Shown piece by piece: positions 1 to 9,092 of a stretch of 64,000 nt of DNA. The stretch is from Phenylobacterium montanum (GTDB taxonomy: Bacteria > Pseudomonadota > Alphaproteobacteria > Caulobacterales > Caulobacteraceae). The notes under the pieces were generated by a model. The model made no database searches. It was not told where the DNA came from and saw nothing but the letters and a program-made list of their open reading frames with translations. The DNA is taken from the NCBI RefSeq assembly GCF_018135625.1, contig NZ_CP073078.1, forward strand, positions 1,786,001-1,850,000. The letters run 5' to 3'. A program made the translations under genes and the position numbers. Within the stretch, counting starts at the first letter, position 1. Every line of letters begins with the position of its first letter.

Positions 1-835
1 CCACCTGTTGGCTGGCGATGTCGGCGCGGGTCTGCACCAGGTCCGCCGCCGCCATCCGGCCGGCGTCGACCAGGGCCTGGTCCGTCTGCATCTGATCCTG
101 GGCGCGCTGCAGCGACTGGCGGGCGATGCCCAGCTGCTCCTGCGCCTGCAGCAGGTTGCGATAGGCCAGGATGATGGTGCTGACCGTGTCGGTGACGGTC
201 GATTTCAGCTGCAGCCGGTTGATCCGCTCCTGCAACTGCGCCTGCTTGATCGGGGCGGCGTTGACCGCCAACCCGCCGCCGCGCAGCAAGGGCTGGGTGA
301 AGCTGACGCCGGCCACGTCGCTGACCGCGTCCGCGCCGCCGCCGCGGGTCTGCAGCCTGGACCAGGAGAACTGGAACTGGGCCCCGGTGGGCGTGAGCCA
401 GGAGACGGTCGGGTTGAGCGTGGTCGCCGTCCCGGTCACCCCGCCCTGCCGCGTGGCCTCGATGCTGGCCGACAACAGAGCCGTGGGCCGGAAGCGCTGT
501 TCGGCGACGAACAGGTCGAATTTCTGCGCCACCCGCTCGATATAGGCCGACTTGATGGTGCGGTTGTCGCGCAGGCCCAGGAACACGGCCTCGACGAGGC
601 TCATTTTCACCGGCGGCCCGATAGCCGAGGCCTTGGGGGCCGGCGGCGACGCGACCGGCGGATGCAGCGTCTGCCCCTTCACGGCGCCGCCGCCAAGGGC
701 CAGGATCAGCGCCAGGGCCAGGCTGGCCCACGGTTGGAAGGCGAGGTGGCGATGCGCCGAGGACCGAAGTTTCGTGAACTGTCGCTGGCCCTCGCGATCG
801 CGGGCCTTTGGCTCAGCGCCTGCGCGACGCCGCAA
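1..835 (-). CDS. TolC-family outer-membrane efflux protein (C-terminus beyond window)
   Basis: The leftward frame reads as an outer membrane efflux protein. It has long amphipathic, Gln/Ala/Arg-rich helices (for example RINRLQLKSTVTDT and ILAYRNLLQAQEQLG) and beta-strand segments such as SWLTPTGAQFQFSWS. It runs off the left edge, so the C-terminal half is missing. A signal-peptide-like core (ASLALALILALGGG, about 690-730) lies in frame, but no ATG or GTG lies just upstream of it. The only upstream candidate is a TTG at 835. GTG at 610 or ATG at 604 would remove the signal. The start is therefore uncertain. It is divergent from a split MacAB-like exporter and probably supplies its outer-membrane channel. 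Confidence 0.8.
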   Translation of the reverse strand, partial: MRRRAGAEPKARDREGQRQFTKLRSSAHRHLAFQPWASLALALILALGGGAVKGQTLHPPVASPPAPKASAIGPPVKMSLVEAVFLGLRDNRTIKSAYIERVAQKFDLFVAEQRFRPTALLSASIEATRQGGVTGTATTLNPTVSWLTPTGAQFQFSWSRLQTRGGGADAVSDVAGVSFTQPLLRGGGLAVNAAPIKQAQLQERINRLQLKSTVTDTVSTIILAYRNLLQAQEQLGIARQSLQRAQDQMQTDQALVDAGRMAAADLVQTRADIASQQV

Positions 836-949
836 GTCCTGCGCCGTCCGCCGGCCGGTCCGGTGATGGCGCCGCCCACAGAGGCCAATCCGCCGCCCAC
901 CTATGCTCCGCCAGCCCCTAGCAACCACGCGCCGCCTCAAGAAGATTGA
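752..949 (+). CDS. Small proline-rich lipoprotein (hypothetical)
   Basis: This 65-aa reading frame starts with ATG after a GGAAGGCGAGG stretch that could be a ribosome binding site. It has a basic n-region, a hydrophobic core (LSLALAIAGLW) and a lipobox LSAC, with Cys at about residue 24. A Pro-rich tail with no recognisable domain follows. I infer an outer- or inner-membrane lipoprotein. It overlaps the poorly defined 5' end of the leftward TolC-like gene, so the two cannot both use their longest forms. It stands about 230 bases upstream of the efflux ATPase and could belong to the same unit. Confidence 0.45.
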   Translation: MRRGPKFRELSLALAIAGLWLSACATPQVLRRPPAGPVMAPPTEANPPPTYAPPAPSNHAPPQED

Positions 950-1182
950 AGCGCGCGCCGGACTGGGCCCCTGATGATCCGAAAGGACGCTGCACGCGCA
1001 TGGCCCGGCCTCCCCGCCGACACCTGATCGAAACGCCAGTCCGATAACGCTCAAGCCAGGCTTTGGTGCGGCCGATATTTGCGATTATTGAGCGAGCCTT
1101 CTACGGGAACGGCCGACGGCCCCGGCGTGTTGTGCAAGCGTGGCCGCCCAATGCGCTCGAGGGCCGCCCGGCGGGCGATCGC

Positions 1183-1860
1183 ATGCTGCAATTGCAGGAC
1201 GTGACCAAATCCTACGGGGCCGAACGGCCGACGCCGGTGCTGCGCGGGGTCAGCTTCACCCTCCAGGCCGGCGGCTTCTGCGCCCTCTTGGGTCCGTCCG
1301 GCTCCGGGAAGAGCACTCTTTTGCAGATCGCCGGCCTGCTCGACCGGCCGTCGGCGGGCCATGTGCGACTGGACGGCGAGCCGGTGGAAGCGGTCTCGCC
1401 CGAGGCCGCGGCGCGACTGCGCAACCGCGCCCTGGGCTTCGTGTTCCAGGCCTTCCACCTGCTGCCGCGGCTCAGGGCCTGGGAGAATGTCGCCCTGCCC
1501 CTGCTCTATGCCGGGACCCCACGCGCCGAGCGGCGGCCGATGGCCTTGGCGATGCTGGCCCAGGTGGGCCTGGCCGCCCGGGCCGAACACCGGCCGGCGG
1601 AGCTGTCCGGAGGCGAGCGCCAGCGGGTGGCGATCGCCCGCGCCCTGGTCCGGCGCCCCAAGCTGATCCTGGCCGACGAGCCGACCGGCAGTCTCGACAG
1701 CGCCAACGCCGCCGAGGTCATGGCCCTGCTGCGCCGGCTGAATCAGCAGATCGGCGTGACCGTCCTGATGGTGACCCACGACCGCGACCTCGCCGGCCAG
1801 TGCGACCGGCGCATCGAGCTTCTGGACGGCCGCATCGCCGCAGACTCCGCCCCCGCATGA
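1183..1860 (+). CDS. ABC transporter ATP-binding protein (MacB/LolD family)
   Basis: This 225-aa ATPase carries every ABC motif: Walker A GPSGSGKS (37-44), Q-loop Gln at 89, signature LSGGE (141-145), Walker B LILADE (161-166) and switch His at 199. The longer upstream frame lacks family similarity, so I chose the ATG at 1183, which gives [12 protein letters not shown]. The family powers MacB-type mechanotransmission, or lipoprotein or drug export, from the cytoplasmic face. The stop overlaps the permease start by ATGA at 1857, so the two are translationally coupled. Here the ATPase and permease are separate, unlike E. coli MacB, where they are fused. Confidence 0.95.
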   Translation: MLQLQDVTKSYGAERPTPVLRGVSFTLQAGGFCALLGPSGSGKSTLLQIAGLLDRPSAGHVRLDGEPVEAVSPEAAARLRNRALGFVFQAFHLLPRLRAWENVALPLLYAGTPRAERRPMALAMLAQVGLAARAEHRPAELSGGERQRVAIARALVRRPKLILADEPTGSLDSANAAEVMALLRRLNQQIGVTVLMVTHDRDLAGQCDRRIELLDGRIAADSAPA

Positions 1861-3059
1861 CGCTGCGCCGACCGCCGCTGTCCAACTTGCCATTGGGCGA
1901 AACCGTGGCCGAAGCCATGGCCAACCTGTTCGTCCAGCGCGAGCGCTCGGCCCTGGCCCTCCTGGGCATTGTCATCGGCGCCGCGGCGATCGTCGCCATG
2001 CTGACCATCGGCCACATGGCCCAGCGCGAGACGCTGAAGCTGTTCAGCCACATGGGCGCGGACATGGTGCAGATCCACGCCACCCCGGCGGGCGACGCCA
2101 ATCCCGTGCTCGACCTCGCGACCGTCGAGCGCCTGCCGCGCAGGGACCCGGACGTGCTGGCGGCCGCGCCCATGGCCATCGACCGGGCAACCGTCGCCGC
2201 CGGCGGCCAGACCGCCGACCTGGGCCTCGCCGCGGTGACCCCCGCCCTGGTCAGCCTGATCGGCCTGCAGCCCAGCCAAGGCCGCCTGTTCGGGCCGCTC
2301 GACGACAGCGGCCTGGTGGCGATCCTTGGCTCGGATGCGGCCAGCAAGCTGTCGGCTCCCGGGGCCCCGGCCGCGCCGGGCAGCGAGGTCCGGGTCAAGG
2401 GCTATGTCTATCGGGTGGTCGGGATCCTGGCGCCGGCCCCGAACACCGCCCTCGATCCGACAGACTTCAACAGCGCCGTGCTGATCCCCCTGGCCGGGGC
2501 CCGACGGGTGGTCAATCCACCGGATCCGGTGACCGCCCTGTTCCGCCTCCGGCCCGGCGCCGACACCCCGGCGGCGGCGCAGCGGATCCAGGCCGAGCTC
2601 GCCAACCCTACCGCAGCCCTGCAGGTGATCAGCGCGCAGGAACTGATCCGCGGCCTGAACGCCCAGAAGGCGATCCACAGCCGCCTGCTGACGGCGATCG
2701 GCGCCATCTCGCTTCTGGTCGGGGGCATCGGGGTGATGAACGTGATGCTGATGGCGGTGATGGAGCGCCGCCGCGAGATCGGGCTGCGCGCGGCCATTGG
2801 CGCCAGCCCTCGCGACCTGCAGCTGATGTTCCTGGTCGAGGCCGGGACCCTGGGCGCGGTCGGCGGCCTGGCCGGCCTGGTCCTGGGCCTCACAGCCGCT
2901 TTCGCCGCTGCCAGAGCATCCGGCTGGAGCTTCAGCCTGCCGCTCTACGTCCTGCTGCTCGGGCCCGGCCTCGCCGCCGCGGTCGGCCTGGCCTTCGGCC
3001 TCTATCCGGCGATCAAGGCCTCCCAGCTCGACCCGATCGAAGCTTTGCGCGCCGAATAG
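1857..3059 (+). CDS. ABC transporter permease, MacB-like (MacB_PCD + FtsX)
   Basis: This 400-aa inner-membrane protein has one N-terminal membrane segment (about 33-55) and a large periplasmic MacB core domain. Three C-terminal membrane helices form the FtsX domain, which opens with the typical ISLLVGGIGVMNVMLMAVM stretch followed by RRREIGLRAAIGA. It ends with PIEALRAE, the usual end for this family. The start ATG overlaps the ATPase stop. Together with that ATPase, the downstream fusion protein and the divergent TolC-like channel it would make a tripartite efflux pump. The substrate cannot be read from sequence: macrolides, peptides and lipid-linked cargo are all known for the family. Confidence 0.94.
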   Translation: MTLRRPPLSNLPLGETVAEAMANLFVQRERSALALLGIVIGAAAIVAMLTIGHMAQRETLKLFSHMGADMVQIHATPAGDANPVLDLATVERLPRRDPDVLAAAPMAIDRATVAAGGQTADLGLAAVTPALVSLIGLQPSQGRLFGPLDDSGLVAILGSDAASKLSAPGAPAAPGSEVRVKGYVYRVVGILAPAPNTALDPTDFNSAVLIPLAGARRVVNPPDPVTALFRLRPGADTPAAAQRIQAELANPTAALQVISAQELIRGLNAQKAIHSRLLTAIGAISLLVGGIGVMNVMLMAVMERRREIGLRAAIGASPRDLQLMFLVEAGTLGAVGGLAGLVLGLTAAFAAARASGWSFSLPLYVLLLGPGLAAAVGLAFGLYPAIKASQLDPIEALRAE

Positions 3060-3165
3060 CGGACCCATGCAGCCAAGCTGCCGCTGCTGCGTTTGATCGG
3101 TGCTGACATTCTTGTAGATTTGGGCTGTCGAATTTGTCCGGTCTTTCGCCGCTGGAACTGGAGCC

Positions 3166-4497
3166 ATGCACGCCCGGCTGACGACCCTTCAACGGCTGCG
3201 GGCGCGGCCCCGTACGATGGCAGCCGTCGGGGGCGGCCTGCTGGTCGTGATCGCCTTGCTGGGGCTCGCCCTCAAGCGCCCCGACACGGCAGAAGCCGAC
3301 CGGACGCCCCTGCAGAGTCAGGAGGTCGAGCCGCGGCCGTTCGCCTCCACCCTCACCGTGGTCGGCGCCGTCACGCCCGGCGACACCGCGGACGTCGCCG
3401 CACCATTCGAGGGCGTGGTCAAGTCGGTCTCGTTCGCCTATGGCGATCACGTGACCCAGGGCCAGGTCCTGGCCGAGATCGACACCACCGACCTTTCCCA
3501 ACGCCGCGCCGAGGCCCTGGCCGCCTATCTGAAGGCGGCGCAGAGCGCGGCGGAGATGGCGGACTGGTCCAAGGGGCCCGACATGTCCCGCGCCCGGCGG
3601 GCGGTGTCGGCGGCCACGTCCGAGCTCGAAGACACCCGCCGCAAGACCCAGGAGACCAAGGCGCTCCTCGATCGCGGTCTCGTCGCCCGGGCCGAATACG
3701 AGGGCCTGATCCAGCAGCAGCGCAGCGAAGAAATGAGCCTGGCAGCGGCGCAGCAGGATTTGTCCGTCACCCTCGCCCAGGGCCGCGGCCCCAATCGCCG
3801 GGTGGCCGAACTCGAGCTTGCCGGCGCCCGCGCCCAGTTGGCCGCGCTCGACGCCGCCCTGGCCGGGGCGGTGCTGCGCGCGCCGGCGACCGGCGTGATC
3901 GTTCGCCCGCCCTCGGACAAGGCCGGCGAGGGCGAGGGCGGCGGCGGGGTTCACGCTGGCCAGCAGTTGTCCAAGGGCCAGCTGATCGGCCAGGTGGCCA
4001 GGCCCGGCGGCCTCGCGGTCGCCTTCCGGCTCGGCGAGACCGACGCCGACCAGGTGCGGCCCGGTGACCCGGTCACCGTCAGTGGGCCAGGCTTCGGCGA
4101 CCTCCAGGTCAAGGGCCACATTGCCTCGGTGGCGGGCGAGGCCTCGCCGTCCTCGGCCAACAGCGGCCCCCTGGCCAGCTTCGCCGCCACGGCCCGGCTG
4201 GATCCCCTGCCCCCGCAGCAGGCCGCCACCATCCGTATCGGCATGACCGCCAACATCGCCATCGATCTCTACAGCAATCCCCGGGCGCTGGTCGCGCCGC
4301 CGGGAGCGATCGAGGGATCGGGCGCCTCGGCGACGGTCACTCTGCGCCAGGCTGGGACGGGACGGCTGGTCCGCACCCAGGTGCGCCTGGGCCACGTCGC
4401 GCCGGATGGGGTGGAAATCGTCTCGGGCCTGAAGCCGGGCGACGTGATCGTCTGGCATGAGCGACCTGCGAACGCCGGCGCCGCACCCGGTTCATAA
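3166..4497 (+). CDS. Periplasmic adaptor (HlyD/MacA-type membrane fusion protein)
   Basis: This 443-aa protein has an N-terminal membrane anchor (about residues 20-37), a biotinyl-lipoyl half (AAPFEGVVKSVSFAYGDHV, ending LAEIDTTDL), a long alpha-helical hairpin (about 110-220) and the second lipoyl half (VLRAPATGVIVRPP). Beta-barrel and membrane-proximal domains follow. It lies 106 bases after the permease in the same direction. It would bridge the inner-membrane ABC unit and the TolC-like channel. A glycine/glutamate-rich insert (GEGEGGGG) in the lipoyl region is unusual but keeps the frame. Confidence 0.92.
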   Translation: MHARLTTLQRLRARPRTMAAVGGGLLVVIALLGLALKRPDTAEADRTPLQSQEVEPRPFASTLTVVGAVTPGDTADVAAPFEGVVKSVSFAYGDHVTQGQVLAEIDTTDLSQRRAEALAAYLKAAQSAAEMADWSKGPDMSRARRAVSAATSELEDTRRKTQETKALLDRGLVARAEYEGLIQQQRSEEMSLAAAQQDLSVTLAQGRGPNRRVAELELAGARAQLAALDAALAGAVLRAPATGVIVRPPSDKAGEGEGGGGVHAGQQLSKGQLIGQVARPGGLAVAFRLGETDADQVRPGDPVTVSGPGFGDLQVKGHIASVAGEASPSSANSGPLASFAATARLDPLPPQQAATIRIGMTANIAIDLYSNPRALVAPPGAIEGSGASATVTLRQAGTGRLVRTQVRLGHVAPDGVEIVSGLKPGDVIVWHERPANAGAAPGS

Positions 4498-4508
4498 GCG
4501 CAAGACGC

Positions 4509-4546
4509 AAAAAAGCCCCGGCGAGCGGATGGGGCTCGGCCGGGGC
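4509..4546 (-). terminator. Rho-independent terminator of the leftward secreted-protein gene
   Basis: Read leftward, the stem GCCCCGGC/GCCGGGGC is followed directly by a run of six T. It sits about 45 bases past the stop of the gene ending at 4592. Rightward it lacks a T-run, so it mainly serves the leftward gene, though the stem may also block transcripts from the adaptor gene. Confidence 0.75.
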
Positions 4547-4553
4547 AGATGCA

Positions 4554-4581
4554 GGCCGTCCGCAGCGCGAGGCGGACGGCC
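4554..4581. terminator. Second strong hairpin between convergent genes
   Basis: A ten-base perfect stem, GGCCGTCCGC/GCGGACGGCC, with an eight-base loop lies between the convergent adaptor and secreted-protein genes. There is no T-run on either side. It probably assists the neighbouring terminator. Confidence 0.5.
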
Positions 4582-4591
4582 GTGCGAGAGG

Positions 4592-5059
4592 TCAGGGGCT
4601 GACGATCGTCACGTGCGGGGTGGTCTGGACGTTGCCGCTGACCACGCAGTTCGGTTTCAGGGTCGCATTGCTGAAGGTGATCACGCCGGTGCTGCTGACG
4701 GTCACCGGCACGTTGCTGGGGCCACAGGTCCCGAAGATCGAGGCGGTGACCTCGGCGTTGTAGACCGTAGCGCCGTGCAGGCTGGTCGCCAGCGCGTGCC
4801 AGGGCAGAGCCGCCGCACGGATCGCCGAGCAGGCCGAGCTGCCGCTGAAGCTGGCGGCGGTGATGTAGCCCTTGCCCAGCGAGTCGGTGTGGCCGGTGAA
4901 GTGTGCGGTGCAGGGAACCGACAGCAGGCCCTTGGTCAGTTTGGTCGAGCCGACGCCGGTGAAGCTGGTGCTGCGCGGATGGAAGGAATAGGCCGAAGCG
5001 GTGGCCGCGAAGCCGAACGAGACCAGCGCCGTAGCGGCGATCGTGGCGAGAACTCTCAT
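4592..5059 (-). CDS. Small secreted protein, PraB-like (alkane-oxidation activator family, tentative)
   Basis: The 155-aa product has a clear Sec signal (MRVLATIAATALVSFGFAATASA, cleaved near residue 23). The mature part is rich in Ser, Thr and Gly with paired cysteines (VPCTAHF, SSACSAI, FGTCGPS, KPNCVVS). Opening with FTGVGSTKLTKG followed by a Cys resembles proteins annotated as PraB-like activators of alkane oxidation, which are secreted or surface proteins of unclear biochemical role. This is a memory-based family resemblance and not a proof. A good Shine-Dalgarno (AAGAGGAAA) precedes the ATG. It is monocistronic, bounded by the terminator at 4509-4546. Confidence 0.8.
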   Translation of the reverse strand: MRVLATIAATALVSFGFAATASAYSFHPRSTSFTGVGSTKLTKGLLSVPCTAHFTGHTDSLGKGYITAASFSGSSACSAIRAAALPWHALATSLHGATVYNAEVTASIFGTCGPSNVPVTVSSTGVITFSNATLKPNCVVSGNVQTTPHVTIVSP

Positions 5060-5385
5060 GGCGTTTCCTCTTGGGATGTTGAGACGCTTGCAAGCAGGGC
5101 GACCAACACGCCAGTCTCTGGTTCGCGGAAGTCACCTATTCAGAAAGACGCCCGCATTGGGCGAAAGGGGGGATCAACAACTCGAATTTTTGAAAATAAT
5201 TCGATGATCCCGGTACGGATACTTCGATAGATGTTGCGCCCAACGCGCAACGCGCCTCTTGGTTTCTTGAGATAGCTTGAATTCCAAAAAAATTTTGCCG
5301 CGGAATGGCGCTAGACCATGACGAGGAGCGCTCGAGCCCGTCATGGCTCGGGGCAGGCCGCCAAGGATGCGCAATCGACGGCCTG
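5060..5385. other. Intergenic stretch with inverted repeats
   Basis: No credible gene is seen here. An A/T-rich patch at about 5180-5300 is the probable promoter area of the leftward secreted-protein gene. CATGACG (5318-5324) and CGTCATG (5339-5345) form an inverted repeat, followed leftward by a T-rich run (5287-5296). GCAGGCCG (5353-5360) and CGGCCTGC (5379-5386) form a second one, touching the stop codon of the leftward ECF sigma gene. Either could terminate that gene's transcript, but neither has a tight T-run. Confidence 0.5.
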
Positions 5386-5913
5386 CTAGGCCTCCACCCG
5401 CAGCACGTCGCTCACACGGTCGCTCGCCCGCCGTAGCAACTCCTTCACCGACTCCCGCGAGATGCCCATCCGGTCGGCGATGGCCGCATAGGTCAGCTCT
5501 TCGAAGCGGTGCAGACGGAAGGCCGAGCGGGCCCTCGGCGGCAGATCGACGACGGCGCGGATGGCCCGGGCATAGTCCTGTCGGCCGACCAGAATGCGCT
5601 CTGGCGACAGGTGGCTGACCGGCTCCGGCGCCTCCTCCAGCGCGGCGTGCCGCGCCGGGCTCTTGCGCCGCCGACTGGCCAGGACATGCCGCGCGACGGT
5701 GAACAGGTAGCGCTGGGCGTCGGCGATGGGCGCGCCGAACCTTGCGGACTGCAGCCTGAGGAACACATCCTGCACCAGGTCGTCGGCTTCGCTCGCCGGC
5801 GCCCGGCGGGCGAAATAGCGGCGCAGTTCGCCGCCATAGGCGCCCATCCAGGCCGCCAGGTCGGGCGCGGCCTCACCGGGTCCCTGTGCGGAAGCGATCT
5901 GCGCGACGGTCAT
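5386..5913 (-). CDS. ECF RNA polymerase sigma factor (FecI-like)
   Basis: This roughly 175-aa sigma-70-family factor contains region 2 (EADDLVQDVFLRLQ, then DAQRYLFTVARHVLAS) and region 4 with a helix-turn-helix (RFEELTYAAIADRMGIS). I chose the ATG at 5913, which has GAGGT upstream, over the ATG at 5928. It lies just downstream of a TonB-dependent receptor in the same direction, as FecI-type factors for surface signalling do. However, no FecR-like anti-sigma gene is adjacent and the receptor lacks an obvious N-terminal signalling extension. The target genes are unknown. Confidence 0.92.
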   Translation of the reverse strand: MTVAQIASAQGPGEAAPDLAAWMGAYGGELRRYFARRAPASEADDLVQDVFLRLQSARFGAPIADAQRYLFTVARHVLASRRRKSPARHAALEEAPEPVSHLSPERILVGRQDYARAIRAVVDLPPRARSAFRLHRFEELTYAAIADRMGISRESVKELLRRASDRVSDVLRVEA

Positions 5914-5974
5914 CGGGCAACCTCCCAAAGAAGCGCCGCCGGACCCCTGCCCCGAGGCCCAGGCGGCCTTAGGG

Positions 5975-8935
5975 TCAGAATTTCTTGCTGACGCTGAATC
6001 CGATCAGGCGTGGGTCGAGGGTGAAGACATTGGTGGTCAGCGCCGTGTCGTCGCTGTTGATGAAGGCGCCGGTGATCGGCGTGTCGTCGAGGAGGTTCTT
6101 GACATAGACCTCCATCTCCAGCCCGGCGTCGGGCTTGGCGACGGTCAGGCGCAGATTGACGTTGTACCAGCCGTGCAGCTTGTCGATCGGGTCCTGATAG
6201 ACCCGCGCCCAGGACTGAGACTGATGATAGACGTCGCCGCGCAGCGTGGCGATCCATCCCCCGCCCACCTCGCGGGTGTATTCGGCGCCCAGCGACTGGG
6301 TGAAGTTCGGCGCATTGGGCAGGCTGTGGCCGGTGAGATCGGCGTAGAAGCCGCGCCCGCCGTTCGGGAAATCGGACGCGGCCGGCTGGAACGGCAGGCC
6401 CAGGCTGAAGATAGTCCCGGGGCAGATCGCCGCCAGATTGGCGTCGTCGGTCAGGCCGTTGGCGCGGTTATAGGCGAGGATGCTCTCGACGAAGCTCTTC
6501 GAAACCACACAATTGGAGGGCAGGAATTCGTTGCCCTTCATTGTCACATAGGCCGGATTGCCCTGGGTGCGGTTCTCCACGTCGATGGAGCGCGAGCCCT
6601 TGGCCAGCTGGCTGTGCTGATAGCCGAGAGCAAGGTTGAAACGCAGGTTGTGGGTCGCCTGCCAGACGGATTCGAGCTCGGCGCCCCAGATCTTGGTGTT
6701 GAAGTTCTCGTTGATCGCCGTGCGATCTTCGATCTGCGAGACCTGATAGCCGCTATAGTCGTAGTAGAACGCATTGGCGTTGACGATCAGCGTCCCGCCC
6801 ATCAGCGCATTCTTGGTCCCCACCTCGAAGGCGTTGACATATTCGGGCTTGAAGGTGGTCGGATAGGACAGCAGCTGCACCGTCGGCGGCAGCCCGGGAA
6901 TGCTGGACTGGCTGCTGTAGCCGATCGGGGGCGGATTGGCGCCGCCGGCCTTGTAGCCGCGATTGTAGAAGGCATAGACCAGGGTCTGGTTGGTGAAGGA
7001 CAGCTTGGGCTGCCAGTCGATACCGAAGCGGCCGGTGACCGCCCCCCAGCTCTGCTTGATGTCGGGCGAGACGGGATAGCCGCCGTCGACTGTGCCGCCA
7101 TTGGCCGAGGACAGCAGCACCTGGGACGGGACCGGAGTGAAGGTCTTGGTGTCGGCGGTATAGCGCAGGCCGGCGGTCAGCTTCAGGTCGGGGGTGAGCT
7201 TGTAGTAGAGCTCGCCGAACGCTGCCGCCGAGCTCAGCTTGTAGGGGTTTTCGCTGCGGAAGTAGTTGTGCCCCAGGCCGTTGATTTTGCTGAGCTTGTT
7301 CGGGTCTATGTAGATGCAGCCGCTGGTCCCGTTGGGTGTCACCGGCCGTGGCGGGCCGTTGCCGTCGTCGCAGAAATTGTAGGCGGCGTTGTTGTTGCCG
7401 ACCGGGCCGGTGCTCTGGGCGATAGCGCTGATGACATTGAAGAAGACGAAATAGTCCTCGACCGTCTTGTAGGTGACGTAGTTGCCGCCGACGCTGAAAT
7501 TGAACGGGCCGGCGAACGAGGACTGCAGGCGCAGCTCCTGCGAGAACTGCCGGCTGGTGGCCCGCGACATGTCGAGGCCGACGATGGTGTTGGAGCAGCC
7601 CAGCTGCGGGTCGCAATAGACCCCGCCGGGCGTGATGTTCGGCGCGGCGCCCGAGCTGATCGCGTTCAGGAGCCCGGTGGAGTCGTTGAACACGCCGGGC
7701 ACGGTGTTGAACCGGTTGTAGTCCTCGGTCGAGAAGTAGCGGTCTTCATCGAACGCGGTCTGCGAGGTCAGGGTCAGGTGCGGGGTCAGGTCGAAGTCGG
7801 CGTTCAGTTCGATGACGTCGGCCTTCGCGCGATAACGAGGGTCGAACAGCGAGGCGATCTTGCGCAAGTCCGGCGACTGCATCTGGCCGCCATAGGGATC
7901 CATCACCTTCAACAGCTGCACCGCATTGAAGGTGTTGGGGTCATAGCCGAGAAACTGGGTGTTCTGGGCCCCGGCCAGGACGAAAGGAATCGACAGGCCG
8001 TTAGGCGTGCCATAGGCCGTGGGCGAGTAGAGCGAGGCGTCCTTGCAGCCCTGACTGAAGAAGGCGCCGGCCAGGGGGCTCAGGTCCTGGATCGATCCCA
8101 ATGACGTCAGGCCAGGGTCGCGGGTGCAGAGCTGTTTGGTGCTGCGTGCGCGGCTGTCGTTCTCGTTGAAGTGCTCCCAGATCAGGTCGGCGCGCAGGTG
8201 CTCTGTCGGCTTGAAGCCGATGGTCACCCGGGTCGAATAGAGGTCGCGCCCGTCGATCTTGTCGCCGGTGGTGGTGTTCTCGGCGAACCCGCTGCGGCTG
8301 GTCGAGGCGCCGGCGATACGCAGGTCGAGCTTGTCGCCGATCACCGGGATGTTCAGAAACCCGCTGATCCGGCGCGTGTCGTAGTTGCCGACCTCGCCTT
8401 TGATGTCGCCCTCGAACACGCCGGTAGGCTTGGCCGAGATCACGTTGACCGCGCCGGCGGTGGCGTTGCGGCCGTACAGGGTGCCCTGCGGACCGCGCAG
8501 CACCTCAACCCGCTCGATATCGAAGAATTCCTGTTCGAACAGGCGATTTCGGATCAGGGCGGTGCTGTTGAAATTGACCGAGACGCCAGGATCTGTGGCG
8601 ACGGAGATCGCCTGGGTGCCGATGCCGCGGATGGTCAGGTTGTAGCCGGCGAAATTGGTCTTGGTGAAGCTGACATTGGGCACCGCCTTCAGAAGGTCAG
8701 GCCCGCCCTCGATTTTTTCCGCCTGCAGGGTCTTAGCGGAGAAGGCCGAGATGGCGATCGGCACATGCTGGGCCATTTCCTGGCGCCGCTGGGCCGTCAC
8801 CACGACCTCGGTCACCGCGCTGGGGCCGGGGGCGGTCTTGCTCTGTTGAGCCAGGGCAGGTCCGGCGCTCAGGGCCAGCGCGACAGCCGAACTCCCAACC
8901 AGCAGGCAAGCTCTCACCGTCGGTTGATGCCCCAT
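5975..8935 (-). CDS. TonB-dependent receptor
   Basis: This 986-aa outer-membrane receptor has a signal peptide (cleaved near ALAQQ) and a TonB-box-like start TEVVVTAQRR. The plug domain carries the conserved VEVLRGPQGTLYGRNATAGA stretch. A 22-stranded barrel follows and ends in Phe (SVSKKF), as outer-membrane insertion requires. The plug type (VPIAISAFSAKTL, then TIRGIG) is the one common in sphingomonad and caulobacter receptors for hydrophobic or aromatic substrates; the ligand is not known here. It lies downstream of two TetR genes and upstream of an ECF sigma gene, all leftward, so TetR control of receptor synthesis is plausible. Confidence 0.96.
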   Translation of the reverse strand: MGHQPTVRACLLVGSSAVALALSAGPALAQQSKTAPGPSAVTEVVVTAQRRQEMAQHVPIAISAFSAKTLQAEKIEGGPDLLKAVPNVSFTKTNFAGYNLTIRGIGTQAISVATDPGVSVNFNSTALIRNRLFEQEFFDIERVEVLRGPQGTLYGRNATAGAVNVISAKPTGVFEGDIKGEVGNYDTRRISGFLNIPVIGDKLDLRIAGASTSRSGFAENTTTGDKIDGRDLYSTRVTIGFKPTEHLRADLIWEHFNENDSRARSTKQLCTRDPGLTSLGSIQDLSPLAGAFFSQGCKDASLYSPTAYGTPNGLSIPFVLAGAQNTQFLGYDPNTFNAVQLLKVMDPYGGQMQSPDLRKIASLFDPRYRAKADVIELNADFDLTPHLTLTSQTAFDEDRYFSTEDYNRFNTVPGVFNDSTGLLNAISSGAAPNITPGGVYCDPQLGCSNTIVGLDMSRATSRQFSQELRLQSSFAGPFNFSVGGNYVTYKTVEDYFVFFNVISAIAQSTGPVGNNNAAYNFCDDGNGPPRPVTPNGTSGCIYIDPNKLSKINGLGHNYFRSENPYKLSSAAAFGELYYKLTPDLKLTAGLRYTADTKTFTPVPSQVLLSSANGGTVDGGYPVSPDIKQSWGAVTGRFGIDWQPKLSFTNQTLVYAFYNRGYKAGGANPPPIGYSSQSSIPGLPPTVQLLSYPTTFKPEYVNAFEVGTKNALMGGTLIVNANAFYYDYSGYQVSQIEDRTAINENFNTKIWGAELESVWQATHNLRFNLALGYQHSQLAKGSRSIDVENRTQGNPAYVTMKGNEFLPSNCVVSKSFVESILAYNRANGLTDDANLAAICPGTIFSLGLPFQPAASDFPNGGRGFYADLTGHSLPNAPNFTQSLGAEYTREVGGGWIATLRGDVYHQSQSWARVYQDPIDKLHGWYNVNLRLTVAKPDAGLEMEVYVKNLLDDTPITGAFINSDDTALTTNVFTLDPRLIGFSVSKKF

Positions 8936-9076
8936 GGCGCCCTCCGTTTCGACCGGACCTAGGCCCGGCGCCTGTCGTTTCCATGCCGCTCGATGGTCGT
9001 GCGAGCCCGCCGGCGGCTGGGACGTGCTCCTCGGCTAACCATGCCACTATTCACTTGCATGTCAATAGCTATTAAC

Positions 9077-9092
9077 GACAATGTCGATTGTC
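9077..9092. promoter_or_regulatory. Operator-like palindrome upstream of the TonB receptor
   Basis: GACAAT-GTCG-ATTGTC is a perfect 6-4-6 inverted repeat. It overlaps the stop codon of the first TetR gene and sits about 140 bases upstream of the receptor start. A leftward TTGACA at about 9061-9066 lies just downstream. This is consistent with a repressor site controlling the receptor; the assignment to the neighbouring TetR protein is inference. Confidence 0.45.

Noticed and set aside
8-949. Long rightward reading frame of 313 codons
   Set aside because: Its first 240 codons are an antisense shadow of the TolC-like gene; only the last 65 codons, from 752, look like a protein (lipobox).
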